Source of the DNA: Roseimaritima multifibrata
Lineage (GTDB): Bacteria > Planctomycetota > Planctomycetia > Pirellulales > Pirellulaceae
Reading direction: 5' to 3'
Length of the DNA: 64,000 nt
NCBI RefSeq assembly: GCF_007741495.1
Contig: NZ_CP036262.1
Span: 4,836,001-4,900,000 of the forward strand
Every line of letters starts with the position of its first letter. The first letter of the stretch is position 1. This document shows, in pieces, positions 55,142-64,000 of this stretch. The translations under genes were made by a program, and so were the position numbers. The notes beneath the pieces are model-generated. The model did not search any database. It saw nothing but the letters and a program-made list of their open reading frames with translations, and had not been told where the DNA came from.

Positions 55142-58100
55142 ATGAAAACGCTATACACAACTTTTGGACTGCTACTTGGACTATTTGTCGTCGCCAATGT
55201 GGCGGCCGTGGAACCTGTCCATCTTCGCTGTGAGTACCTCGAGAACCCGGTGGGCATCGACATCACTCAGCCTCGCCTGAGTTGGCAACTAGAATCCAAG
55301 ACGCGTGGGGAACAGCAAACGGCCTACCGGATCCTTGTCGCTTCGACTGCCGAGAAATTGGCAAGCGATGAGGGAGACCTGTGGGATTCTGGGAAGATCG
55401 ATTCGAACCAAACCCTCTTTATTAAATACGCGGGGACTCCGTTAACATCCCGTCAACAATGTTTTTGGAAAGTCCAAGTCTGGGACCAACAGAATGGGGA
55501 TGCGAAATCGGCACCAACGTCGGTCAGCGAACCAGCGTCGTGGTCGATGGCGCTGCTTAAGGATTCCGACTGGTCTGCCGAATACATCAGTTACGATGAC
55601 AAAGAACCGATCTATACGGATACGGAAAACCTCTATCTGCCCGCGGCCCGGCAATACCGCAAAGAGTTCCACGCTTCGAATCAAATAGTGCGTGCTACCG
55701 TCTATGCGACTGCGTTGGGGATCTACGAATTGCACCTGAATGGGCAAAGAGTTAGCGATGCCCTCTTTGCCCCTGGCTGGACCGATTATCGGCAGCGAGC
55801 CTACTACAATACCTACGATGTGACCCAAATGGTTCAATCAGGTGACAATGCGTTGGGAGCCTGGGTGGCGGACGGTTGGTACAGCGGCTACGTCGGTTTC
55901 GGTTTACTTACAGGCATGGGGACCGAGAAAACCGGACGTGCCACCTACGGGAAAACGCCTTCGGTGATGGCTCAGTTAGAAATCGAGTATGCCGATGGTT
56001 CACGCCAAGTCGTCGGGACCGATTCCACTTGGAAGGTGACCGGAAACGGCCCGATTCAAGAGGCCGACCTGCTGATGGGCGAAGCGTACGACGCGCGAAA
56101 GGAAATGCCTGGTTGGTCACGCCCGGGATTTCGTGACGACACTTGGGATCAAGCGGTCCTCGCCAAGGATAATGGCCACCCAAAAGCAAAATTCTTCCAA
56201 CGCCACAATCCTGAAAAACCGGGACAAGGCGTTCGCAATCTAGGCATCGAAACCGACTTTGGTTTCCAACGCCCCAAACTGGAAGCTTTTCCAGGCGTCG
56301 CTGTCCGCGTAACGGAACAGCTTCGGACCAAAACGGTAACCAAACGGGACGACGGGACATTCATGTTTGATCTAGGGCAGAACTTTGCCGGAACGATCCG
56401 CTTAAAAGTCAAAGGGCCTGCCGGACAGAAAATTCGTATTCGGTATGGCGAAATGCTCCACCCCGATGGCCGCCTGATGACGGAGAATCTCCGCAAAGCA
56501 CGGGCAACCGATTTTTATATTTGCAAAGGCGACCCCGAGGGTGAAACCTACGAACCTCGTTTCACGTTCCATGGATTCCAGTTCGTTGAACTATCGAATT
56601 GTGCAACACCGCCAACCAAGGAAGCCGTCACCGGTTTGGTGATCCACAGCGATACGCCAATGACCAGTACATTTACGTGTAGCGATCCAATGGTCAATCA
56701 ACTGTTCAAGAATGTCGTTTGGACTCAGCGTGCGAATTTCCTAGACCTGCCGACCGACTGCCCTCAACGTGACGAGCGAATGGGCTGGACCGGCGACGCG
56801 CAGGCCTATGTCGCGACCGCGGCCTACAACGCAGACATCGGAGCCTTCTACACGAAATGGCTTCGAGAGCTGATGGAATCTCAACGTCCCAGCGGTGCCT
56901 TCCCCGGATACGCTCCGTTCCCGTTCCAGCATGGTTGGGATTTTGGGACCGCTTGGGCCGATGCGGGGGTCATTTGCCCTTGGACAATCTGGCAGTTCTA
57001 TGGCGACACCCAAGTCATCGAAGATTGCTGGGAACCGATGGAACGATTCATGGACTGGCGCAACCGAACCAGTGTCGATAACCTTGGCGTCGCCCACGGG
57101 AATGCCTGGGGAGACTGGTTGGCCCAAGGTGCGGAAACGCCGCTCGATTACGTCGACACCATCTACTACGCAATTTCGGCCAACATGATGGCTGAAATGG
57201 CTGCCGCGACGGGACGCGCTGACAAAGCCGCCGCGTATCGAGGTCAATTCGAAAAAACGAAAGCTGCCTTTCAAGCGAAATACCTAAACGCTGACGGCAG
57301 CGTGAACGTCAATACGCAAACCGCACAAGCGCTTGCTCTGTTTGCGAACCTGATCCCCGACAAGATGCGTGACCAGACCGGTCAACACCTTGCCAAGATG
57401 GTGGCCGAAAACGGCAACCACATGGCAACCGGCTTCCTGGGAACTCGGCCGCTGCTGCCCGTCCTTTCGGCTTCGGGACAAAACGACCTTGCAGCCTTTC
57501 TGTTGCAGTCACGCGAATTTCCGTCGTGGGGTTACGAAATTTCCAATGGAGCCACCACCATTTGGGAACGCTGGGACAGTTACACCAAAGAGGACGCTTT
57601 CGGACGCCATAACGCGGCCATGAATTCGTTCTCGCACTATGCGTTTGGAGCGGTCTGTGAATGGATGTTCGCGACCTTGGCAGGGATTCAATCGGATGGT
57701 CCAGGGTTCCAGAAGATCATCATCCATCCGCATCCGCCGGCTCCCGGTAGTAACGGAATGCACAAGCCGATCGACTGGGTGAAAGCCAGCTATGATTCGA
57801 TCCGCGGAACCATCCGCAGCGACTGGAAGATCGACAACGATCGCTTCCACTTAAACGTGACGATCCCTGCCAACACCACGGCAACGGTTTACCTGTTAAC
57901 CGCAGATCCCACCTCGATCACCGAAGGCGGAAAAGCCCTGCAGGGGAATCCCTTTGTGAAGTTGCTTCGCCACGAAGCGGGGGCCGCCGTCCTTTCGGTC
58001 GCATCGGGAACCTATGAATTCTCCGCGACCAATGGGATCAAAAATTCAGACCGAACATTGGTCACGTCGAAACCGAAGGACACTTCGATCAATCCGGACC

Positions 58101-58546
58101 GAATCGACCTAACCGGAGCCAAGAAAGTTGCCAGCTGGGATTTCTCCAATCCTGCGGATGTGGCCAAGTGGGTCGAACGAAAAGGAGTCGAAATCGTGCA
58201 ACGCGACGGGAAAACGATGTTGGTTGCTACCGCGGATGATTCGCAAATGGCGGCTCGCTTAAGCGCTGAAGCGAGCGGAAACATTGCGATTGAATTGGTA
58301 GCGATGCCCGCCGACGGAGCGTCCAGCCAGTTTTTCTGGGCTGAATCTTCAAAAGGCTTTAACGGGATCCAGCAATCAAAACGGACGCTGAAGCCTGCGG
58401 AACAAGTGAACGCTTACCTATTTAAAGTAAGCGGCTCGGAACCGGTCGGACAGCTCCGTTTCGATCCGTTTGCAACCTACGACAAGTACGCCGATGCCGG
58501 CGAAATGATCATCGAATCGATATCGGTCTATCAACTTGCCCAATAG
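55142..58546 (+). CDS. Secreted alpha-L-rhamnosidase (GH78)
   Basis: The 1134-residue enzyme has a signal peptide (MKTLYTTFGLLLGLFVVANVAA) and the GH78 layout. N-terminal beta domains (LRCEYLENPVGIDITQPRLSW.., RVSDALFAPGWTDYRQRAYYN) precede a jelly-roll part. The catalytic (alpha/alpha)6 barrel contains TDCPQRDERMGWTGDAQAY and GATTIWERWDSY, both holding the acidic residues used by the family. C-terminal beta domains and an extra region (about 990-1134) complete it. It probably removes terminal alpha-L-rhamnose from plant or algal polysaccharides outside the cell or in the periplasm. ATG at 55142 is chosen over 55130 for the signal peptide. Confidence 0.92.
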   Translation: MKTLYTTFGLLLGLFVVANVAAVEPVHLRCEYLENPVGIDITQPRLSWQLESKTRGEQQTAYRILVASTAEKLASDEGDLWDSGKIDSNQTLFIKYAGTPLTSRQQCFWKVQVWDQQNGDAKSAPTSVSEPASWSMALLKDSDWSAEYISYDDKEPIYTDTENLYLPAARQYRKEFHASNQIVRATVYATALGIYELHLNGQRVSDALFAPGWTDYRQRAYYNTYDVTQMVQSGDNALGAWVADGWYSGYVGFGLLTGMGTEKTGRATYGKTPSVMAQLEIEYADGSRQVVGTDSTWKVTGNGPIQEADLLMGEAYDARKEMPGWSRPGFRDDTWDQAVLAKDNGHPKAKFFQRHNPEKPGQGVRNLGIETDFGFQRPKLEAFPGVAVRVTEQLRTKTVTKRDDGTFMFDLGQNFAGTIRLKVKGPAGQKIRIRYGEMLHPDGRLMTENLRKARATDFYICKGDPEGETYEPRFTFHGFQFVELSNCATPPTKEAVTGLVIHSDTPMTSTFTCSDPMVNQLFKNVVWTQRANFLDLPTDCPQRDERMGWTGDAQAYVATAAYNADIGAFYTKWLRELMESQRPSGAFPGYAPFPFQHGWDFGTAWADAGVICPWTIWQFYGDTQVIEDCWEPMERFMDWRNRTSVDNLGVAHGNAWGDWLAQGAETPLDYVDTIYYAISANMMAEMAAATGRADKAAAYRGQFEKTKAAFQAKYLNADGSVNVNTQTAQALALFANLIPDKMRDQTGQHLAKMVAENGNHMATGFLGTRPLLPVLSASGQNDLAAFLLQSREFPSWGYEISNGATTIWERWDSYTKEDAFGRHNAAMNSFSHYAFGAVCEWMFATLAGIQSDGPGFQKIIIHPHPPAPGSNGMHKPIDWVKASYDSIRGTIRSDWKIDNDRFHLNVTIPANTTATVYLLTADPTSITEGGKALQGNPFVKLLRHEAGAAVLSVASGTYEFSATNGIKNSDRTLVTSKPKDTSINPDRIDLTGAKKVASWDFSNPADVAKWVERKGVEIVQRDGKTMLVATADDSQMAARLSAEASGNIAIELVAMPADGASSQFFWAESSKGFNGIQQSKRTLKPAEQVNAYLFKVSGSEPVGQLRFDPFATYDKYADAGEMIIESISVYQLAQ

Positions 58547-58771
58547 GTTCCTGTTAGCTGGCTGCCCCGGCAGCCCTCCCTTTCACTTACCTGGCAGGCG
58601 ATCACCTGTCGGGTAAGACCTTGGGGGCGTGCCCCACAAGCAATTGCTGATTTCCCCAAGGTAGCAAATCGGCTTGAGCGGCCGGAAAAGACCTCCGTCG
58701 TATGGTGGTGTCACCGGCCAGCTTGCGGCGTTGGGCGAACCGAAGTCCACGCCACCACTGGCCATTCTCTT

Positions 58772-60250
58772 ATGAACACAATGCAAATTCGAATCGCGAC
58801 GACGGCTTGCTTATCTCTGCTGGCAGGCCTGATTTCTGCCGCAGATCACCCCAACATTCTATTTGTATTGACCGAGGACCAAGGGGCTCACATGAGTGCT
58901 TTAGGAACTCCGGGGTTGCAGACGCCACACATGGATTCGATCGCGAAATCAGGAATTACCTTCCGGAATGCCTTCGTTGCGTACCCCGTGTGTTCAGCCT
59001 CAAAAGCGGCGATTTATACAGGCCTTCACTGCCATACGAATGGGATCCTCAACAACACCCACAACTACCATAAACCTGCGGATCAAGTCACCGCGGAAGA
59101 ACACAACCGACTGCTTGCCAGGAAAAACCGAATCCAAGACCGGTTCACAACCCTACCTGAAATCTTGCGGGCCAACGGGTACTACCAAGGCGTCACCCAC
59201 AAACTGCATGTCCTTCCCAATCGCAAATTTCCGTACGATGAATTTTTGCACGGCAGCAAGCAGGAAATCGCCGATTTCATGACGCATGCGGCAAGCCGGA
59301 AGCAACCCTGGTTCTTGCTGGTCAACATTCCCAATTCTCACCGTCCTTATCCCAACAGCGATAAAAAACCGATCCGAGTGAACCCTGATTCGGTCTCGCT
59401 ACCGGCGTTCCTCCCCGATACGCCGACGGTCCGCAAAGACTGGTCAGAATACCTTGCGGGGATCGAAGAAGCAGACGTATTGACCGGACAGGCCCTCGCT
59501 TCCCTCCATAAATCCGGACAGGCAGACAACACGATTGTGATCTTCATGAGCGATCATGGGCCCACGTTCCAGCATGGAAAAATGACTCTTTACGATTTGG
59601 GGCTTCGGGTTCCCCTGATAATAAGTGGACCGGGAATAGCGGCAGATGCGACAAGGAAAGAGCTGATCAGCGAACTTGATTTACTGCCGACATTGCTTGA
59701 ATGGTGTGGGCTTCAAGCCAATATCGATTATCCACTTCACGGACAATCCTTCGCCGATTTACTGAATGCCGAGCAAAAGCCAAGCGATCAATCGAAACGC
59801 AGGGAGTACGTTTTTGCGGAAATATCGAACCGAGGGCCATTACCCAATGATGGAATGCAAGAACGTTCGGTTTTCGATGGCCGCTGGAAACTGATCTATC
59901 GTAAAAATGTTAAAACCGCTTGGCGGCAAGTGAATGCGGATTCGCGACAATTCAAGACTTGGGGAAATCGGACCTACGCCGAAACGGTTCGGGTAAAAGA
60001 CCAGTTCCCCATGCAGTACCGCATTTTAGCGGAGATGGATCCACAAAATCTTGGGGCGGTGGTCCCCGAAATCGAGCTTTATGATTTGCAGTCGGACCCT
60101 GATGAAATCGAGAACCTCGCCGCGCAACCGGAACACCAACCAACCCTGAAGCGGCTTTCGGCAGCTCTCCAAGACTGGGCAGAAGAAACCAACGACACCG
60201 CGTTACTCGGGACTACGGAAAAAGCCCCCGAGATTCGAAACACGAACTAG
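58772..60250 (+). CDS. Secreted sulfatase with atypical CSASK active site
   Basis: The 492-residue protein has a signal peptide (MNTMQIRIATTACLSLLAGLISA) and the sulfatase fold. NILFVLTEDQGAHMSALG begins the core; metal-ligand and later catalytic blocks (FMSDHGPTFQHGKMTLYDLGLRVPL) are present. The usual C-x-P/A-S-R motif reads CSASK (Cys74), with Arg replaced by Lys and Pro by Ala. Because formylglycine-generating enzymes favour an Arg here, its maturation may use a different enzyme or be weak. Its place between the rhamnosidase and the aldehyde dehydrogenase suggests desulfation of rhamnose-containing polysaccharide. The exact sulfatase subfamily is not certain. Confidence 0.85.
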   Translation: MNTMQIRIATTACLSLLAGLISAADHPNILFVLTEDQGAHMSALGTPGLQTPHMDSIAKSGITFRNAFVAYPVCSASKAAIYTGLHCHTNGILNNTHNYHKPADQVTAEEHNRLLARKNRIQDRFTTLPEILRANGYYQGVTHKLHVLPNRKFPYDEFLHGSKQEIADFMTHAASRKQPWFLLVNIPNSHRPYPNSDKKPIRVNPDSVSLPAFLPDTPTVRKDWSEYLAGIEEADVLTGQALASLHKSGQADNTIVIFMSDHGPTFQHGKMTLYDLGLRVPLIISGPGIAADATRKELISELDLLPTLLEWCGLQANIDYPLHGQSFADLLNAEQKPSDQSKRREYVFAEISNRGPLPNDGMQERSVFDGRWKLIYRKNVKTAWRQVNADSRQFKTWGNRTYAETVRVKDQFPMQYRILAEMDPQNLGAVVPEIELYDLQSDPDEIENLAAQPEHQPTLKRLSAALQDWAEETNDTALLGTTEKAPEIRNTN

Positions 60251-60335
60251 AACGTACCCCCATCCTCCCTCGCACAGCCAGTCTGTTAAATTGAGGGGCT
60301 AATCTATCAATCAACATCCCAAACGGAGTCAACCA

Positions 60336-61823
60336 ATGAGCGTCATCGCTAAACTCGAATTGCTTCCCGAAGTGGAAGCCTTTCTGAACAAGAGTCCTTT
60401 CGCCAGTTTCGTTGGTGGGAAAGAGTTTCCAGCTGCGTCTGGCAAGTTGATTCCAACACTTGACCCTGGCTCTGGCGAAACCATTGCTGAAATCCATGAT
60501 TTGGACGCCAGTGAGATCGATCGCGCCGTTGACATCGCCAACGAAGCGTTCCCCGCTTGGTCCGGATTGACACAACCGGAACGGAGTCAAATTTTGCTGC
60601 AGTTGGCTGCGGCTGTTGAAAAACACAAACCGATCATTGCTCAGATTGAATCGCTGGACGCCGGCAAGATCCAGGCTCAAGCTGCAGGTGACGTTCAAAA
60701 CTTCGTCGACACCCTTCGCTACTTTGTTGGTCTGGCCGATCAAGTCCAAACGCGAACAAAACTGGATTCGCCAGGATACGATGCTTGGACCTATAAGCAG
60801 CCCTGGGGTGCATGTGCTTTCATTTTCCCTTGGAACTTTCCGTTTCTTTTGATCGGCTGGGGAATTTCACCCGCTTTGGCGGCCGGAAACACCGTGGTGA
60901 TCAAACCGGCTGAAGACACCTCGTTGTCGGCGCTATATCTAGCACAACTAGCAAAAGAGATTGGCGTTCCTGACGGAGTCATCAACGTAGTCACCGGACG
61001 CGGGGCGACCGCCGGGGCAGCGCTTACCCAAAACAAGAACATCAAGCGGATGTCTTTCACCGGTTCACCAGAAGTCGGCCAGTTGGTCGGCGAGGCATGC
61101 GGCCGCAATCTCATTCCAGTCAAATTGGAATTGGGTGGTAAAGGGGCAGCGGTTGTTTTCGACGATGTCGATGTCGCGGAAACGGCAAAAGCCCTTGTCG
61201 GGGCAATCACGTTCCACAGCGGACAGGTCTGTTGCGATGCGACTCGCTGGTTGATTCAAGAAGACATCTACGACGAATTTGTCGCTCAGTGCATCAAATT
61301 GATGAAGGATGTGAAAATCGGTCATCCACTTGACCCCAACAGTCAGATGGGACCTGTCGTCAATCCCAAGCAGTGCGAACGCGTCCTTGGCTACCAAACA
61401 AAAGGCAAAGCTGGCGGAGCGGAATGTATCTACGGCGGAGGTGCCGCCACCGTCGAGGGATATGAAGGAAATTATGTCAATCCAGCACTGCTGGCAGGGA
61501 CCCTGGACAACGTTGCTGCACAGGAAGAAATTTTTGGGCCTGTCGCTTACTTGGCGAAGTTCAGCACCGAAGAAGAAGCAATCGCGATGGCCAACGATAC
61601 CCAGTACGGCTTGGCCAATAGTGTTTGGACCACCGACAACGATCGTGCGGCACGTGTCGCCGAAGCGATGATCGCCGGCAATAGCTGGATCAACGCTCAT
61701 AATGTCTTTGCCCAAGGCGTTCCTTATGGCGGAGTGAATAAGAGCGGAATGGGTGGCGGCGTCCTATCGGTGGAAACTCTGATGGATTATTACCGCAGCA
61801 CATCGGTCGTCCGACCTCTGTAA
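60336..61823 (+). CDS. Aldehyde dehydrogenase, putative lactaldehyde dehydrogenase
   Basis: The 495-residue NAD(P)-dependent enzyme carries the ALDH blocks: FPWNFPFLLIGWGISPALAAGNTVV, the Rossmann-type SFTGSPEVGQLV, catalytic Glu in LELGGKGAAV and the catalytic Cys in SGQVCCDATRW (Cys299, followed by Cys300). Both catalytic residues are therefore intact. In this locus it is expected to oxidise lactaldehyde from rhamnulose phosphate cleavage to lactate, but the sequence alone does not prove the substrate. ATG at 60336 is preceded by CGGAG. It lies 85 bases after the sulfatase gene and 97 bases before the aldolase gene. Confidence 0.85.
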   Translation: MSVIAKLELLPEVEAFLNKSPFASFVGGKEFPAASGKLIPTLDPGSGETIAEIHDLDASEIDRAVDIANEAFPAWSGLTQPERSQILLQLAAAVEKHKPIIAQIESLDAGKIQAQAAGDVQNFVDTLRYFVGLADQVQTRTKLDSPGYDAWTYKQPWGACAFIFPWNFPFLLIGWGISPALAAGNTVVIKPAEDTSLSALYLAQLAKEIGVPDGVINVVTGRGATAGAALTQNKNIKRMSFTGSPEVGQLVGEACGRNLIPVKLELGGKGAAVVFDDVDVAETAKALVGAITFHSGQVCCDATRWLIQEDIYDEFVAQCIKLMKDVKIGHPLDPNSQMGPVVNPKQCERVLGYQTKGKAGGAECIYGGGAATVEGYEGNYVNPALLAGTLDNVAAQEEIFGPVAYLAKFSTEEEAIAMANDTQYGLANSVWTTDNDRAARVAEAMIAGNSWINAHNVFAQGVPYGGVNKSGMGGGVLSVETLMDYYRSTSVVRPL

Positions 61824-61920
61824 CAGCAAGTCCCACGGCTAGCGTTCCTTGGACGGTCTCTAACCTTCCAAGGGACGTCGCCTTGCCGATTCCGGCAAAC
61901 CTAGTCGTCGCAACACAACA

Positions 61921-63234
61921 ATGTCACTCCGTACTGGTCGTATCGATATGCCCCGCAATCTAGTTCATCCACGTGACGAAATCATGCGAACGATGGATCG
62001 CATCTACCGGTACCGGATGACCACGACGTCCGGCGGTAATCTTTCGATTCGTGATGAAGCGGGAAACATTTGGATCACCCCCGCCCGTGTGGACAAGGGC
62101 AATCTGACTCGCAACGACATCGTCTGCGTAAAACCAAACGGGGAAGTGGAAGGCCTTCACCCACCTTCCTCCGAATTCCCATTCCACAAAGCGATTTACG
62201 CCGCCCGCCCCGATATCAAGGCGATCGTCCACGCTCATCCGGTTGCCCTGGTTGCGTTTAGCATCTGTCAACTGGCGCCCAATACGCGGCTCTTTCATCA
62301 GGCTCATAGCGTTTGCGGCAAGGTGGGCTTTGCACCGTACGCATGCCCCGGTAGCGAGGCTCTCGGTCAAAGTATCGCGGAAACATTCTCGGAAGGCTGC
62401 GACAGTGTGATCTTGGAAAATCATGGCGTCGTCGTTGGCGGCGACTGCTTGGCATCCGCCTTCAAGCGATTCGAAGCGTTTGAGTTCGCGGGGAAAACAC
62501 TTGTCAAAGCAAATCAACTGGGGGAGGTTCGCTACCTCAGCGATACCCAATTGGAAGCGGCCGCGCAGCGTGGTGTTGATTTCCAGTCTTATGACCCGGG
62601 GGTCGCCACGGCGAGCGAGCAAGAACTTCGCCGACAACTATGCGACTTCGTCCGCAGAGGCTGCCGGCAACGATTGCTAATCAGTACCGAAGGTAGTTTT
62701 TCGGCCCGAGTCGATGGTCAGTCGTTTTTAATCACCCCCACTCAGATGGACCGTGAACTGCTTCAAGCCGACGACTTTGTCTTGGTCGATGGCGATCGTC
62801 GCGAAGCTGGAAAACTTGCCAGCCGAGCCGCTCGGGCTCACCAAGCTATTTATGCGAAACACCCTCATGTTCAGGCCATCGTTTTTGCCCACCCGGTCAA
62901 TGCAACCGCATTCAGCGCGACGGCAACTCCGCTGGACGTTCGCACCATCCCGGAAAGTTACGTCTTTTTACGCGATGTAAAACGAGCAGACTACGGAGTC
63001 CAGTACGGTGACGATGGCGGGATCGCCGATTTCATCTCGGCCAGAAACCCCGCAGCCATTCTGGAAAACGATGGAGTCCTGGTGACAGGTTTAAGCGTGC
63101 TGGATGCATTCGATCGGCTGGAAGTCCTAGAATCGACCGCCGAAGCGGTCATCAATGCCAAATCGATTGGGGCGGTATCAACGATGCCTACCAAAGTCAT
63201 CGATGAACTCTGCGAAGCCTTTAATCTGCACTAA
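61921..63234 (+). CDS. Tandem class II aldolase, second domain degenerate
   Basis: The 437-residue protein holds two class II aldolase/adducin domains. The first (about 15-215) has the full zinc set: Glu85 in SSEFPFH, His104 and His106 in IVHAHPVA and His168 in LENHGVV. The second (about 230-430) matches in order but has Ala for the Glu (AARAHQAIY), Phe322 for the first His (VFAHP) and Asp384 for the last His (LENDGVL). One domain should therefore be active and the other structural. It is the likely rhamnulose-phosphate (or fuculose-phosphate) aldolase of the locus, although no kinase is visible. Start ATG at 61921; ATG at 61948 is an alternative. Confidence 0.85.
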   Translation: MSLRTGRIDMPRNLVHPRDEIMRTMDRIYRYRMTTTSGGNLSIRDEAGNIWITPARVDKGNLTRNDIVCVKPNGEVEGLHPPSSEFPFHKAIYAARPDIKAIVHAHPVALVAFSICQLAPNTRLFHQAHSVCGKVGFAPYACPGSEALGQSIAETFSEGCDSVILENHGVVVGGDCLASAFKRFEAFEFAGKTLVKANQLGEVRYLSDTQLEAAAQRGVDFQSYDPGVATASEQELRRQLCDFVRRGCRQRLLISTEGSFSARVDGQSFLITPTQMDRELLQADDFVLVDGDRREAGKLASRAARAHQAIYAKHPHVQAIVFAHPVNATAFSATATPLDVRTIPESYVFLRDVKRADYGVQYGDDGGIADFISARNPAAILENDGVLVTGLSVLDAFDRLEVLESTAEAVINAKSIGAVSTMPTKVIDELCEAFNLH

Positions 63235-63275
63235 CTGCAGGTTGGCGTTTCGCTTTGAACGTTGCCCAAAACAAA

Positions 63276-63314
63276 AACGCCTTGCCTCTTCACGGCTTGG
63301 AAGAGGAAGGCGTT
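63276..63314 (+). terminator. Stem-loop after the aldolase gene
   Basis: AACGCCTTGCCTCTT pairs with AAGAGGAAGGCGTT with one bulge, enclosing a short loop. It lies about 40 bases beyond the aldolase stop. No T-run follows. Confidence 0.5.
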
Positions 63315-63393
63315 CGATGAGTTCTGCAGCAACTTTGACGCGATCCCAATGCATGCGGGATGACGCATCAACATCCACTCGATTACTACCCAT

Positions 63394-63436
63394 GAGTACT
63401 CTTCGCATAAAGATCGCGAAGAGCACTCTTTTCTTT
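63394..63436 (+). terminator. Rho-independent terminator of the rhamnose locus
   Basis: Arms GAGTACTCTTCGC and GCGAAGAGCACTC pair over 13 bases with one mismatch, followed by TTTTCTTT on the plus strand. It lies about 160 bases after the aldolase stop and before the convergent propeller gene, so it can end the operon. Confidence 0.7.
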
Positions 63437-63454
63437 GGGCACAGAGGTCTGTGA

Positions 63455-64000
63455 CTACTTCACGCCTTTGATCGCGACAACGCTGCCTGCGGTGGCATCA
63501 AATTGTTCGCCGATCTGAGAAACGTACAGGCGATTGTCTGGGCCAAAAGCACAGGCAACCGGTCCGTTCAATTTGACTCCCGTTTCAGTAACGGTTGCCT
63601 TGCCATCTTCGCCAAGTTCGACGGTCACGACACGCCCTTGATTGACTTTGGTCAATGACCAATTGTTTTCAACCACGGCAAATCGGTTTCCTTCGATGTG
63701 AGCCATTCCCATTGGATTGATCAAACCGGGCAACTTCCACTGGGCGATAGGCTTCTTCGTTTTTAGATCCCATTGAACGATCAACCCATCGGCTTCGCCA
63801 CCCTTACCAGAGTAAAGAACATACAAAGTGTTCTTTGGCCCAAAGACCGTTTGCATCGGTGAATTGGTTTCGATGCCATTGTCATCAGCGGACAACAGGG
63901 GTTTCAGTTTTTTGGTTTCGGGATTGGCTGACAAGACCCATGATTTTCCATCGTACCCTTGGCCACAAACGAAGATTCGTTTGCCGTTTGGCGAAGCACT
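63455..64000 (-). CDS. 3' end of an NHL/SMP-30-like beta-propeller protein
   Basis: The frame is open from the right edge (codon at 64000) to the stop at 63455, giving about 181 C-terminal residues. Repeats such as YVLYSGKGGEADGLIVQWDL, GMAHIEGNRFAVVENNW and ACAFGPDNRLYVSQIGEQFD are typical of NHL or gluconolactonase-like propellers. The visible part has no catalytic metal set. The protein's 5' end and any signal peptide lie beyond the window. It converges on the rhamnose locus and may or may not be related to it. Confidence 0.7.
   Translation of the reverse strand, partial: SASPNGKRIFVCGQGYDGKSWVLSANPETKKLKPLLSADDNGIETNSPMQTVFGPKNTLYVLYSGKGGEADGLIVQWDLKTKKPIAQWKLPGLINPMGMAHIEGNRFAVVENNWSLTKVNQGRVVTVELGEDGKATVTETGVKLNGPVACAFGPDNRLYVSQIGEQFDATAGSVVAIKGVK

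Noticed and set aside
53400-63454. Bacterial microcompartment shell genes in the rhamnose locus
   Set aside because: None of the short open frames has a BMC or pentameric vertex domain; all clear genes are enzymes or transport proteins.
1-64000. tRNA or rRNA genes
   Set aside because: I scanned the intergenic stretches by eye and found no cloverleaf or conserved rRNA segment; a tRNAscan run would be decisive.

Overview
The window looks like a chromosomal segment of a Planctomycete, most probably a marine Pirellulaceae of the Rhodopirellula/Roseimaritima type. This is inferred from gene content and not from any marker gene. The window holds paired DUF1552 and DUF1592/DUF1588 cytochrome-type proteins, a PVC-type membrane-bound dehydrogenase with CxxCH haem sites, several DUF1080 domains, two sulfatases, PQQ-like beta-propeller proteins, a Gly/Pro/Tyr-rich secreted protein and Tad-pilus pieces. 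Most of the roughly 40 genes encode exported proteins. Shine-Dalgarno sites are short or absent, and several genes may start at TTG or GTG.

Layout. 1-5.8 kb: 3' end of an unknown exported protein, a repeat array, rimI, and a large secreted M28 peptidase with PD40 and PDZ domains. 6-12 kb: a bestrophin-like channel, a secreted transglutaminase-like protein, and an SGNH-hydrolase gene split by an IS256-family insertion sequence that left an 8-bp target duplication. 12-18 kb: a peroxiredoxin, a 1160-residue SGNH/dehydrogenase/cytochrome fusion, and a second repeat array. 18-29 kb: a LarA-like protein, a Tat-type lipoprotein, an RND exporter coupled to an alpha/beta hydrolase, a glycine-rich secreted protein, a DCC oxidoreductase, a long coiled-coil membrane protein and a PQQ-propeller protein. 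29-32.5 kb: mog, glutamate dehydrogenase and a double-DUF1080 protein. 32.7-36 kb: two TadE-like proteins, a von Willebrand A protein and an orphan ParA. 36-51 kb: lipoproteins, a DUF1080-esterase fusion, a sulfatase, a prepilin peptidase, the DUF1552/DUF1592 pair and another PQQ propeller. 51-63.2 kb: an L-rhamnose utilisation locus. The right edge cuts a beta-propeller gene.

The most coherent metabolic unit is the rhamnose locus. A divergent AraC-type regulator faces seven same-strand genes: L-rhamnose isomerase, an NCS1-like permease, a coupled 65-residue membrane protein, a secreted GH78 alpha-L-rhamnosidase, a secreted sulfatase, an aldehyde dehydrogenase and a duplicated class II aldolase. 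Together they could release rhamnose from sulfated algal polysaccharide, import it, isomerise it, cleave it and oxidise the lactaldehyde. No kinase and no microcompartment shell gene is present in the window.

The most unusual non-coding feature is a repeat family found in two inverted arrays (about 928-1606 and 17228-18109). Each unit carries two short hairpins whose loops are mutually complementary, plus a spacer that is constant within an array and different between arrays. In both arrays a foldback element of about 285 bp, with 15-18 bp terminal inverted repeats, sits inside the loop of the same hairpin. This suggests a small mobile element that targets hairpin loops.
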